A DNA stretch of 64,000 bases, from contig CM066997.1 of assembly GCA_033977485.1 (NCBI GenBank), positions 72,944,634-73,008,633 of the forward strand, read 5' to 3'. The position numbers were made by a program, and so were the translations under genes. Under the pieces are notes generated by a model, which had not been told where the DNA came from, did not search any database, and saw only the letters and a list, made by a program, of their open reading frames with translations. Below are positions 11,685 to 21,935 of this stretch, piece by piece (the first letter of the stretch is position 1; each line of letters begins with the position of its first letter). Source of the DNA: Hydrangea macrophylla (Eukaryota; Streptophyta; Magnoliopsida; Cornales; Hydrangeaceae).

Positions 11685-12360
11685 GCATGCTTATGACTTG
11701 GGCAGATTCTTTTTAGTATTCCAGTAACTTTTACTTCAGAAACTAAGTCCAAATTGATCTTGCTAAGTTCAAATTGAAATCTGATTTTGGAATTAAAGCT
11801 CCTTTGGCCAATTAGTACAATGAATATATGGACAAACACATTGAATATTCTATACTCAATTTGTTGGTTATAGTTCATAGTTCTAATTAGCTCTTATTTC
11901 TAATCTTCATAGTAAGCAAAGGAATTCAAATTACTAGTTATGTAATATTAACATTCTTAGTAACTAGGATTGCTTTACTTAATCCCCTTGTGAAATAAGG
12001 AATACTAGAAAGATGAAGTTCCAGTTGTGCGTTAATGCTAAGTCATGATAGTGGTTGGTGCAATGCGGACCCACATGTTCCCAACACCTTTCCCATATTG
12101 ATAAAACCATATTGTTCAACTCTGTTTAATTTAATTACAATTTAATTCTACTTCCTTACATTGTAATTTTGAAATTCAGTAGGATCGTTAGAACCTCTAC
12201 TCTCAAAGAAATCATCTTTTATTTTCTTTAGGATCCAATCTAGGTTTCTTTCCTTCATTTCCGTCCCTAGGGAAAACGACTCAGTTTTTACCGGTTTTTA
12301 CTCAACGCGACCGTCTGCGCTTGGACGTACTCTTCGGAGAACACATTTCTAGTCGTGTCA

Positions 12361-12593
12361 GCTTCGTCCAGGGCTATGAAGATCTGAAGTGCAGGTTATC
12401 ACGGGACCACCCCGAGTGGGACATCTCGTCCTACAAAGGGATTGATTCGAACTTCTGGGATATAGGTCCAGCTGCGGCTGATGCTGGCCTTGCTGAGGAG
12501 GCTGCCCCAGGTGGGGGCTCTGTACCGGGAGGAGGAGCTGACCCCAAAGAGGAGGCTGGGGAGATAGAAGACGTGGTCGAGGTGGACGACTAA
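12361..12593 (+). pseudogene. Opposite-strand ORF of the Tat element, C-terminal part only
   Basis: The open frame enters from the Athila LTR and runs to TAA at 12593. The element-derived product starts after the LTR end (SFVQGYEDLKCRL onward) and has HPEWDISSYKG followed by a Gly/Glu/Ala/Asp-rich acidic tail. The FxxGYxxLKxxxxxxxPEWD pattern and the position between integrase and the 3' LTR on the opposite strand match the accessory antisense ORFs of Tat-type elements, whose function is unknown. The 5' part was cut off by the Athila insertion. Confidence 0.65.
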
Positions 12594-13520
12594 GGTCCCC
12601 GGCCTATTTTCTTTTGTGTTGTAGTTTCTTTTTTTTTTTGTTTGGGGAGGCTACTATAATTGCCCCCCAGGCGATGTAAATAATTTTGTTTGCTAATTAA
12701 TGAAAAGTTCCGTGAGGCCACTCTTCTTTCCATTAACTGTTTACACATTCTGTATGTTTGTGATTGCCAGTATCCGCCCAGTTTTAACCGACCTAAAATC
12801 CCTGCCTTAGCAAATGGTTTAGGACCGTAACTGGTAGAACAGCTAGTCTTACCGACCTGTTTCAAAGGTGACAACCCGGTGTATCATAGGAACTTGTCCT
12901 GTTTACCGTCCGGGATGGCCTGGTGAATTTTAGGAAAATCTTGTTTTACCGTCCGGGATGGCCCGGTGTATTATAGGAAAAGCCTGTTTTGACGTCCGGG
13001 ATGTTTTATCTCTGATCACTATAAGTACTTAGGAATGTTAGGATTCCAAGTCCTTTTAATAACCAATGCAATTTCCTGTTATGGCCCAGTCCCTGCCCCC
13101 TAAGCGTTTTGCTAGGCAGGTGTGCAGGAGTGAGTGGCCGTAGGAAACCGACCTGGAACATGGGTGGTTGCAGGGTCCTTTGAAGCTTGCCATCATAAGC
13201 CACCTAGGGGGTTTGCCCCCATCGTCGGTTGGACCTAGGCGAAGCTTGTGCCTCGAGGTTAGGCCTTTTCTGCCTTGGTTTTTAGCCAAAGTCTATCATG
13301 CCTCGAGGTTAGGCCCGAGGTCTTTTATGCCTCGGGTGCAATCCTGAGGTCTTTGGAGGCGCCTCAGGGTTAGGCCCGAGGTCTTTCAATATTGGACGGG
13401 ACACTGATAGGAGAAATTTTGCAAAGTAAAGTCTTTTATTTTAAAAATTTTATAGTGAATGCTCAAATGGAGCTACAAAAATTTCTTGACATGTGCTAAA
13501 CTGCCCATATCTCAGGGTTA
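12594..13520 (-). other. Tat element 3' region with two tandem-repeat blocks
   Basis: No coding frame is supported. At about 12853-13000 a unit around CCGTCCGGGATGGCCCGGTG repeats about four times with a 43-44-bp period (CGTCCGGG at 12907, 12950 and 12993). At about 13250-13385 GCCTCGAGGTTAGGCC-type units repeat four times with spacing near 30-50 bp. This GC-rich block differs from the AT-rich surroundings. Confidence 0.75.
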
Positions 13521-14453
13521 CTACTGATAGTACTTGCAGAGGTGTTGCACATTCCAAGGGTGAGATAGATCATGTCCGTGCAGAGTTTGTAACCAATAGG
13601 TTCCCGGGCAATTTACCCGAGTAACTAGATATGGGCCTTCCCAGTTTGGCCCCAACTTTCCATGGCTCGGGATTCTTGTGGTCTGATTGATGGCCTTAAG
13701 GACCAGATCCCCCACCAGGAAACTGCTATGCTTCACCTTGCTATTATAGTAGCGGGACACCTTCTTCTTGTAGGCTGTAACTTTTAGATACGCCCGGTAT
13801 CTTTTCTCCTCTACCAAGTCCAGTTCTATTCTGAGTGCATCTTCGTTGTCTAGCACGCTGTAATTCGCCACCCGGTAAGTAGGCAACCCGAGCTCTATAG
13901 GGACCACCGCCTCGAACCCGTAGGTTAAGGAGAACGACGTCTCACCTGTTGCCGCTCAGGGCGTAGTTCGGTAGGCCCATAGGAGGGTTGACAATTCTTC
14001 AGCCCATAGTCCTTTATTGCTTTCAAGTCTTGTTTTGATCAACTGCAAGATCGTTCGGTTTGTCACCTCGGCTTAACCATTGGCTTGAGGGCGCTCGGGG
14101 GAGGAGTAGTGATTAAGTATCCCATAGCCCGAGCAGAGCTGCCTGAACAATGGGGTGTCGAATTGCCTGCCGTTGTCGCTGACCAGAACCCGGGGAATGC
14201 CGAACCTACTGAGGATGTTCTTTTCTATGAAGCTTTCCATTTTTCGCTCGGTTATTGTTGACAAGAGCTCGGTCTCCGCCGACTTGGTAAAGTAGTTAAT
14301 GACAATGACTGCGAACTTGACCTGTCCTTTTCCCATCGGTAGGGGTTCGACAATGTCGATACCAACTGGGCAAAGGGCCAGGGGCTTTGGATTGGTGTCT
14401 GAAGCTCTCCTGGTCGGTTGATCATGGGAGAGTATCTCTGACATTAGTCGCAT
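13521..14453 (-). pseudogene. Tat element integrase
   Basis: On the minus strand the core shows GIDIVEPLPMGKG (first Asp, about 14360), LVSDNGRQFD (second Asp, about 14175) and AEVTNR (Glu, about 14070). A stop at 14073 lies immediately before that Glu segment. The C-terminal part (13521-13907) has SFLVGDLVLKAI, then KLGPNWEGPYLV, the GPF/Y-like tail motif. Integrase inserts the cDNA into the host chromosome; this copy is broken by the stop and by a frame change near 13910. Confidence 0.85.
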
Positions 14454-15232
14454 CTTTTGACATATTCCTGAGAATCCCGGGCCATTGTCGGCCAGTAATA
14501 TCCTTGCAGTAAGGCCTTTCTAGATAGTGTCAGGCCTCCGATGTGATTCCCGCACACTCCTTCATGGATTTCATACAACACTGTTTGGACCTGTGCGGGA
14601 TGGACACAACGGAGGTACGGTATAGAGAATCCCCTTTTGTAGAGGATTATGTCTATAAGATGATATCGGGCCATACGGTACCTGACCCAGCGGGCCTCCT
14701 CTTTCTCGTTTGGTAACACGTGCGTTGTCAGGAATGCCACGATCGGGTCCATACAGCTGGGTCCTAAGGCGTTTGGTTCTACCTCCATGCATTCTGAGTT
14801 GATCACACCTGGTTCGGGCAGGTATTCTACCCTTATCCCGGGCAAGTCTGACTCAGAAGACGAAGCGAGGTGGGCTAACCGGTCAGCCCTGGTGTTTTCC
14901 TCTCTGGGTATCTGCGTGATGCAGAAACCCTGATGCTTCTTCAAAATCGCTCGAACAAGGGCTAGATAGGCTACCATGTTGTCTCCCCGGGCTTCGTACT
15001 CTTGGTTGACTTGATTGACCATGAGCTGAGAGTCGCTGTAACCTTGGACCTGTTGTGCACCCATGGAAGTGGCCAACTGCAATCCGACCAATAAGGCTTC
15101 ATACTCAGCTTCATTTTTGGAGGCACGGAACCCAAACCTTAGGGCATACTCGAGCTGGATGTCATCGGGAGTAGTCAAAATGATTCCTGCCCCACTGCCT
15201 TGCTGGTTTGAGGAACTGTCCACATATAGCAC
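14444..15232 (-). pseudogene. Tat second RNase H domain and integrase zinc region
   Basis: After the normal RNase H comes a second RNase H. Its four acidic residues are all visible in order: LYVDSSSNQQGSGAG (Asp), NEAEYEALLVGLQLA (Glu), YSDSQLMVNQV (Asp) and NTRADRLAHLAS (Asp). This extra domain is a mark of the Tat lineage. The end of the frame holds the integrase zinc-binding region (HEGVCGNHIGG, then the YYWPTM stretch and a final Cys). About 262 residues are open, the longest unbroken piece of this pol. Confidence 0.85.
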
Positions 15233-15481
15233 CCAGGTAGGGAAGTCAGCCTATAACCCGGGCAGTAGGACCGGTGGGTCGAGCTCTTCAACTGGGTCTT
15301 TCGGATATGTGAACTCAACCTGAAAGTCTGCTACTGCTTATCCTTTCATTGTCGTCCGGGGGCGGTAGGCCACTTCAAATTCCTCTAACTCCACGGCCCA
15401 CTTGACGAGCCTCCCGGACGTGTCAGGCCTGCTTAAGATCCTGTAGAGAGGTTGGTCAGTAAGGACCATAATGACATGGGC

Positions 15482-16396
15482 CTAAAAGTACTGACGGAGT
15501 CTCCGGGCGGAGGTAATGAGAGCGAATACAAGTTTTTCAATGCGGGAGTATCTGCTCTCCACGCCTTGGAATGCCCGGCTGGTATAGTACATTGGGAACT
15601 GTATCCCGTGCTCTTCCCTAACGAGTGTCGAGCTGACCGCTGAGGGTGATACTGCCAGATATAGGAAAAATTCTTCCCCCGGTATGGGTGTTGAGAGTAG
15701 AGGAGGAGATGCCAAGTACTTCTTGAGTTCCTAGAACGCCTCCTCACACTCCTCTGACCACTGGAATGCCTTACAGAGGATCTTGAAGAATGGCAGGCAC
15801 CGGTCGGTAGCTCTAGATACAAATATGTTCAGTGTGGCAACCCGTCCGGCTAGACTCTATACTTCTTTGGTTGACCTGGGCGATTACATGTTGATGACGG
15901 CCTGGATTTTCTCGGGGTTTGCTTCAATTCCCCGCCAACTGACCAGGTGCCCTAAGAACTTCCCAGATGAGATGCCAAATGTGCACTTGGCCGGGTTCAA
16001 CCTCATCCCGAACTTTCTCAAAATGCTGAAGGCCCAGGCCAAATGTTCTAGATGGTCATACTCGTCCTGGCTTTTGACCAGCAGATCGTCAACGTACACC
16101 TCCATTGATTTCCCAATCAAGTCTTTGAATATATGATTGACCAGGTATTGATAAGTTGCCCCAACATTTTTTAGGCTGAACGACATGACTTTGTAACAGT
16201 AGGTCCCCTGATCTGTGATAAATGAGGTCTTTTCTTCATCCCTGGGGTACATGCTGATCTGATTATACCCGGAGTAGGCATCCATGAACGAAAGGAGCGA
16301 ATGGCCGACCGTGGAATCCACAAGGAGATCTATCCTAGGCAGCAGATAGCAGTCCTTGGGGCAGGCTTTGTTCAGGTCGGTGAAGTCTATGCACAT
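15482..16396 (-). pseudogene. Tat reverse transcriptase and first RNase H
   Basis: RT motifs on the minus strand are MCIDFTDLNKACPKDCYLLP (about 16390), FMDAYSGYNQI (about 16290) and EVYVDDLLVKS (about 16100), with the canonical YVDD. The first RNase H follows (LYLAVSPSAVSSTLVRE, YYTSRAFQGVESRYSRIEKL, about 15480-15715) in another frame. Its first catalytic Asp is not seen: the usual acidic position reads LAVS. The frame change near 15880 and several stops show decay. Confidence 0.85.
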
Positions 16397-16441
16397 CCTC
16401 CACTTCCCGTTGCTTTTCTTGACAAGTACTACATTTGTGAG

Positions 16442-17254
16442 TCAGTCGGGATAGTTGACCTCTCGTATGGATTGGGCTTTAAGGAGCTTCTCGACCTCCT
16501 TACACACTACTTTCTGTCTCTCAGGGGCCATGCCCCGTCTCTTCTGCTTCATCGGCCGGGAGTCTGGGTCGATGTTGAGACGATGAGACATTACCCGGGG
16601 ATTAATCCCGGGCATATCTTCATGGCACCAGGCTAACACATCCTGACTCTGTTGTAGGAATTGAATCAGCTTCTCCCTAAGGCAGGGCTCCAACAGGGTG
16701 TCGATGTTGACCGTTCGATCTGGGAGTTGTGGGTCCAATGCCACTTGTTCTAATTCTTTGATCGGACCCACTCTATCATTCTGATCCCTCGAGTCCATCT
16801 CCTGGACGTTCAATGTTTCTGTGATGACTTCCCTGTGAAGGAAACTAACATAGCAACTCTGGGTGGTCGTCTGATCTCCACGCAAGCTCCCGGGTCCATG
16901 AGGGGTTGGGAACTTAACTGTTAGGCTACGAGTAGATATGGCGGCCCTGGCTTTGTTGAGTGTAGGCCTCCCAAGAATGACATTGTAGGCAGATGGAGCC
17001 TCCATGATTACAAAGTTTGTCAACAAGGAGATTTGATGAGGGTAAGTTCCCATAAGCACGGGAAGCTCCATGGTACCGAGCGATTGGGTGCTAGATCCGT
17101 TAAAACCTAACAGGGTAGTAACAACCAGGCGGAACCGATCCCTGGATATTCTGAGCTGATTGAACGCTAACACGAATATGATATCGGTCGACCTGTCTGT
17201 GTCTACCAACACCCTTTTGACCACGTCATTGGCTATGGAGAGCATTACAACCAA
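16442..17254 (-). pseudogene. Tat aspartic protease and RT N-terminal part
   Basis: The protease active-site loop reads VLVDTDRSTDIIF (about 17200), where the family has DTG or DSG; the Gly is Asp here, which should destroy activity. The flap-side motif NVILGRPTLN is intact at about 16990. The region ahead of RT (LAWCHEDMPGI, HRLNIDPDSRPMKQKRR) follows before a stop at 16442. Confidence 0.82.
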
Positions 17255-17482
17255 CGGGTCGTCATGGGGGCAGTGGACGCCCTACAAATCATCGGAGGTG
17301 AACGTCAATATGTCGGTTGGTGGAGATCCGGTGGATTGGACCTGCCAGACATCCACCCAGGATGCCCAAGCTTGCCTTTTCCTTGCCGATTGTGAGTCCC
17401 CACTGCTCGACGCTCGTCCCGAGATCACGTTGATTTGACCAAGAGGCTGTATTTGACCAGGAGCTCAAGCTCCTTGCGTAGG

Positions 17483-18982
17483 CTATCCATCTGCCGCGAC
17501 GTATTCTGCAAGATGACCCTGCTCGATCAGTTTTTCTATGGCTATCTTTAACTTGAAGCAATCCTCGGTGTCGTGACTGTGGTCCCTATAGAAGCGACAA
17601 AACTTATCCCGATTCCTTTTTCTGGGCGGGGCTTTGAGTTTCGCCGGTTGTTGAAGCAACCTCTGCACCTCGACAGTGGCCATGACTTCATGGATTGGTT
17701 GAGATAGAGGCGTGAAAGCGATCTGGGGCTGATCCCGACCTCCTTTCTGCTGGTCTTGCCTGGGCTTTTTTACCGGGCCCTTCTTAGAGCCCTCACGCCT
17801 CTGCTTGGATTTCGGGGACTCGTCTCCCGCGAAGGCGGTGCGTTTGGACTTCAGAAACTCTTCCATGTCTATATACTTTCCGACCCTCTCTGAGAGCTCC
17901 ACCAGGGTTGCCGGTCGGTCTCGATGGAACGACGTAGCGACCTTGGTGTGTTGAACTCCCGAGCAGAAGACTATGATGGCTGCTATTTCATTCAAATTAC
18001 AGATCTGGAGCCTCTGTGATTGAAGCAATACACATATTCCCTTAGGGATTTGCCCTTGCGCTGCTTGACCATCAATAGTTGAGTGTCCGATTGCGATCGA
18101 TCGAGCATCCCTACGAACTGGCTAATGAATAGTTTGCTCAGCATCTTGAAGTCATCAACCGTTTGGGGCTTGAGGTCATGGAACCACTGCATGGTTGGCC
18201 CCTTGAGAGTGCTGGGGAAGGCCAGGCATAGTAATTCCTCGACAGTGGTGCCAACGCCATCTGGGCCCTGTAAGTGCGAATTTGATCCACTGGGCTCCCT
18301 ATCCCGTCATAAGAACTGAGATGCGGTGGCTTAAACTTCCGCGAGATAGGGAATCTGGTGATTCGAGCGGTATAGGGTGACTTGGTCTCTGTGTTGTTAT
18401 GGTCAGGACGTTGTTTGCGGCTCAATTGCTCGATCTGTTTCTACAAGCCCTGGATTTGAGCATTCACATCTTCCCGCTCGGTCTTCCTTTTAATGTCTGA
18501 GCGGTAAGTCTGATCAAATGACGAGGCTTCTTCTTCGAAGTGTGTCGCCCTCGGGGATAGAATCCGGCTCCGACTCTGGGTAATCGTATGCCTAAGATCT
18601 CCTCGGCTCCGGGCCGGGGAGTCTTTGGCTGATTCCCGGGGCTTTAGCCCTGATCCCTCCCTCCTGGTGGCGCGCCGCCTGTTGATGATGTCTCTGGCAT
18701 CTTCCACCCGATGAGGAATGGTCTGAGCTTGCTCCTAGTGCGCCTAGGTGCTCTGCTTTGGTCACCATCCCGGGCGAGTTCCCAATCTGATAGGGATACT
18801 GAGGCAGAGTGGGTATGGTTTCGAACTCTTCCGGGTTCCCGGTCGGGGGCACTCTTCCCGATCGGGTTCTCTGATTGAGGGCGCTTCTCCTACAAGGCCA
18901 ACATTGCTTTAATTTGTTGTTGGGTTTACTGTTGGCCTTCCAGAAGTTGCGCGAGCGTCGCTGACACCTGCTCGGAGGTCAT
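17483..18982 (-). pseudogene. Tat gag, broken
   Basis: The likely start is the ATG at 18982 on the minus strand (MTSEQVSATLAQLLEGQQ), stopped after 18 codons. Gag homology continues through 18441-18852, 18138-18425 (PPHLSSYDGIGSPVDQI), 17992-18192 (AMxWFHDLKP, FISQFVG, GKSLREYV) and 17483-18028. The last piece carries the zinc-knuckle-like CRFYRDHSHDTEDCFKLKIA followed by IEQGHLAEYV, typical of Tat gag. At least four frame breaks occur. Confidence 0.82.
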
Positions 18983-19100
18983 GGAGGCGGCCTGCTGCTC
19001 GAGCTGCAAGTTCTCCTGACCGACCAGAGCAGTATTTTTCTTACCCGTCTTTGGTGGTATGTTGATCAGTCAAATAATTTCTTGGTGAAGAACTTATCGT

Positions 19101-19120
19101 TTCCCATAAACGACGCCAAA
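19101..19120 (-). other. Primer binding site of the Tat element
   Basis: On the minus strand TTTGGCGTCGTTTATGGGAA begins one base after the LTR end. This resembles the primer sites usual in Tat elements. I do not assign the tRNA with certainty. Confidence 0.65.
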
Positions 19121-19121
19121 C

Positions 19122-19737
19122 TGATGATGCCAAAAATTGGTAAAAGAGATTGAGAAGAAAGATATAGTGACACAATCAATTTTATGTTGCTCGGCCCCAT
19201 TAATAAGGTGACCTACGTCCACGAGTGCGTCAGTGCGCTTTACTAGCAGATCACCGGCAGGCATGGTGAGCCAACAATTGGGCGGTACTACCAGTAATAC
19301 CGGCCGGGTGTATGCGTATAAAATCAGTATACAGGTATTCTTTAGGTTAAGAATGTGATCCCCTTAATGGGGGTGAGTGGCTCCTTTTATAGGTGCAAGA
19401 GACCACCCGCATAAGGCAAGTGATTAGATAAGGAAGCCCCATCTAACTACAATTTCATGATCATAAATCATGGGAGTTTTCCTAACTGGTTTAGGAAACT
19501 ATTTACACTTTCCAATAGTCTTCTGATTTATTAAGGAAACTGTTGAGCGGCTTGGCTGTCAAACTGGGCCTAGTGGAGAGCTGCTGCGTCGCATGCCCGG
19601 GCTGTACGAGCATCCCGAGCGGTAGCACTTCGAAAGACCTCGGGATCACTAGGCCACTAGCTCTCTTTCTGGATAATCTGGGTCCTTTGCTACTGACGTG
19701 GAGGTTTGACTGTAACATAATATTTCTGGGCGTATCA
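19122..19737 (-). repeat. 5' LTR of the Tat element
   Basis: On the minus strand it starts TGATACGCCC (at 19737) and ends GGCATCATCA (at 19122), 616 bp with TG...CA ends, directly next to the primer site. A TATA box lies inside. The partner LTR is outside the window, so the outer boundary rests on the terminal TG and the change of sequence type. Confidence 0.75.
19383..19392 (-). promoter_or_regulatory. TATA box of the Tat LTR
   Basis: The minus strand reads CTATAAAAGG followed by AGCCAC, about 345 bp into the LTR. This is a good plant TATA context. Confidence 0.65.
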
Positions 19738-19744
19738 ATAATAA

Positions 19745-19909
19745 CAATCGATTGGGAAACATATCAATTTTTTGAATCCAAATCAATACCAATCAATTCC
19801 ACAAAAGGCCAATCGATTAAGTAACAATTAATATCAATCAATTGGATAACATGCCAATCGATTAGGTTCACAATTATGGCAATCGATTGGGAAAAGTCCC
19901 AATTGATTG
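19745..19909. repeat. Decayed palindrome array E
   Basis: CAATCGATTG-like sites start at 19745, 19765, 19790, 19810, 19835, 19855, 19880 and 19900: spacings strictly alternate 20 and 25 bp. Some are exact; others carry changes, often at the central CG (CAATCAATTG, CAATTGATTG). The pattern matches array D of the Athila LTR, which suggests an older LTR fragment of a related element. Confidence 0.85.
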
Positions 19910-20090
19910 GGACTACGTCTTCTTCCCCAGAATATGTAGTCAAGAATATAATTTTGGGAGGGATGTTTTATGCATCTTTCCTTCTTTTGAAACATGTAAT
20001 ACAATCTAACCACATTACCAAGCATGTTTAGTACTCACTAGAGGGTTCGGGTTGCGACTGCCGGTCCTCGGTGGAACTCGGGGTGGTTGG

Positions 20091-20300
20091 TGAGCTTCTC
20101 TCTCCTCTCTCTCTCTCTCTCTCTTCTTCGTCTCTCCTTCTTCTCTTCCTCTTTTCTCCTTCTTCTTTTTCTCCTCTTCTGTCCCTCTTCTTTATCTCGA
20201 GAGCGTGTGTGTTATGTGTATATATACCGTATATATATATACGTATGTGGGTGTATGCATATATGTATATGTCTCTCTCAAACACACAACCAAAATAGAT
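20091..20300. repeat. CT-rich tract and TA-rich microsatellite
   Basis: A pyrimidine tract with a (CT)n core at about 20097-20123 continues as CTT/CCT repeats to 20195. Alternating TATATA segments follow at 20220-20290. Apparent open frames across this stretch are low-complexity. Confidence 0.85.
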
Positions 20301-20389
20301 ATATGTATATACCAGCGGGTACATATAGGGGAGGGGGTTTAATGACAGCCACACAAAACTAAATATGGTGGCCAAGTACTGCCTACTGC

Positions 20390-20542
20390 CAATCGATTGG
20401 GACTAGTTGGCAATCTATTGGGCTTGATATAATGATGGAAATCGATTGACAAAGGAGAAATCAATTGGGAGTTGGTACACATCATGGAATCAGGTCGGCA
20501 GAGTGGCAATCGATTGGTATTCAAAAAAGTGGCAATCAATTG
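20390..20542. repeat. Decayed palindrome array F
   Basis: CAATCGATTG-like sites start at 20390, 20411, 20439, 20458, 20507 and 20533, mostly 19-28 bp apart with one gap. Only some are exact; variants include CAATCTATTG and CAATCAATTG. It is separated from array E by the CT/TA-rich tract. Confidence 0.75.
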
Positions 20543-20580
20543 AGACCAAGATTTGTCCAATAAAAGGCTAAAGGTCATAT

Positions 20581-21926
20581 AAGTACATATGGACAATATC
20601 AGGTCTTATGTATTAATATACACTCCAAAATAAATGGTATTATAAAATTTGAAAGGATTGATATTAGTTTGCTATTTTAGTAAATCATATAAAATCTTTA
20701 GACAAAGAGTTGATAAATTCTGAGTGATGTGTGTTCTTGGTTCAATTTCCAGAGATTGGACCATTTGATCTTAGATTTTCTTTTTGGGATAGATACTAGA
20801 CTCATAGAAGCATATCATACTCAAAAATCACTCAGATCAAACCATGGGAACTATGAGGTTTCTATTTTTTAATATTAGGTTTCTTCTCAGTAAATTCTGG
20901 AATTCTAAGATTGATTTGGTAAATCTTACCAACTATGATCCAAATGATTTTCTAATGTCTTAAGATTTGAATCATGTCTTGATTAAGATTAATTACACTT
21001 AAATCTAGAGGTCAAAAGATCTAAATCAATGAATAATTCATATCTTGCTCATTCTCATACATTCATGATCGTCATATCTAGTAGTAATACTTGTAATTTG
21101 CGATATTAGGTTGTAGATTATAGAAACAAACTATGCTTGGTTGAACCTAGATATAAATTCTCTTCAATCATGTTGAAGTCATGCCACTTTTATATGGACA
21201 TTACATTGGCTCTAGGTTAAGGTCCTTCTGGATCTTTCCGTTGAGACTTGTATAGCTATAGGAATGTTGTCACTTCAATGATTGAAAAGAATTCATAACT
21301 TTGTCAACCTCCTTCATTCTTGTTAGATTTAGGTGAAACTTTGATATTATTTAAGATTCAAGTATGTGGACTAATTTCTGTTTCATAGGACTATCGAGGT
21401 ATGGCTACTTGAATTCTCCTATATGTATTTCATTATTTGATTTTATTGATTTTTACGACTCCATGTGCGACACCTTAGATTAGGATTTTGCCTTATGTGT
21501 TTATATGAACTAGAGACCCTCTTTAGGTTTTCTACTTTATTGCATGCATTACGCATCTCCTATTCGCAACTGGATCCCAGGTAAGTTCTCTTGTTCCCTA
21601 TTGCATAGCATTTGCTTGCTAGATGAATTTACTTGGAATTTACTTGGCTTTGTATGCCTTTTTATCGTTAGCAATCCTATACTCTTTCAACATGCTTTTG
21701 AAATGCATATTTATATCTATGTAATATTTTAGGGCACATTTTAATTATTAATTCAATTATAAGGATGTTGAGTAGAGACCTATCGCGAGATATGATGAGA
21801 GGGGGTGTTTTAGTCTGTTGGGCTCCTTCCCCTCTCATTCCATAATCCCCAAACCTAGAAATCTCTAGTTTTATAAAGAATAGTGGCTTTTAAAATGGTT
21901 TCTTAATTTTTCTTTTAAAAATTAAG
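20581..21926 (+). repeat. Candidate 5' LTR or leader of the decayed Ogre/Tat-like element
   Basis: This AT-rich stretch has no coding frame. It ends in a sequence like the U5 end of Ogre-type elements (a GAGAGGGGGTGTTTT stretch near 21798, then TTAAAAATTAAG) directly ahead of a GTGGCGACTC primer-site-like sequence. The start is not defined, and I see no matching copy at the other end of the element, so the LTR call is tentative. Confidence 0.4.
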
Positions 21927-21935
21927 TGGCGACTC
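21927..21935 (+). other. Primer-site-like sequence of Ogre type
   Basis: TGGCGACTC after AATTAAG matches the first bases of the primer site typical of Ogre/Tat elements. The rest has diverged. Confidence 0.45.

Larger units (their letters stand above)
1..12360 (+). mobile_element. Athila-type Ty3/gypsy LTR retrotransposon, 5' LTR cut by the window edge
   Basis: The first 213 bases recur at 12146-12360 with few changes, so they are the two copies of the LTR right end. Between them lie, in order, a tRNA-Asp-type primer site, gag, protease, RT, RNase H, integrase, a second large ORF and a long 3' untranslated region. This order, the extra ORF after integrase and the primer-site type fit the Athila lineage. 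The coding regions contain several in-frame stops and at least two frameshifts, so the copy is not autonomous. Its right end lies within the opposite-strand ORF of the next element, which shows that Athila inserted there. The left target duplication is outside the window. Confidence 0.9.
10785..12360 (+). repeat. Athila 3' LTR, complete
   Basis: The LTR begins TGATGAGGGC just after the polypurine region and ends CGTGTCA at 12360, about 1.58 kb, with TG...CA ends. The right end is fixed by the copy at 1-213. The left end is inferred from the polypurine context, because the 5' copy of that part is off the window. A TATA box lies at 11179. The downstream flank GCTTC should recur left of the 5' LTR. 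Confidence 0.8.
12361..19737 (-). mobile_element. Tat-lineage Ty3/gypsy element, minus strand, 3' end beyond the window
   Basis: Reading the minus strand from 19737 there are a 5' LTR, primer site, gag, protease, RT, RNase H, a second RNase H, integrase, a repeat-bearing 3' region and an ORF on the opposite strand. The second RNase H and the opposite-strand ORF are marks of the Tat lineage. The element is cut at 12360 by the Athila LTR. Its remaining 3' part, including the 3' LTR, should lie left of the Athila 5' LTR, outside the window. Many stops and frameshifts show it is inactive. Confidence 0.85.

Noticed and set aside
20071..20375. Long Ser/Leu-rich and Arg/Glu-rich frames on the two strands
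   Set aside because: They arise from the CT and TA microsatellites and have no protein features.
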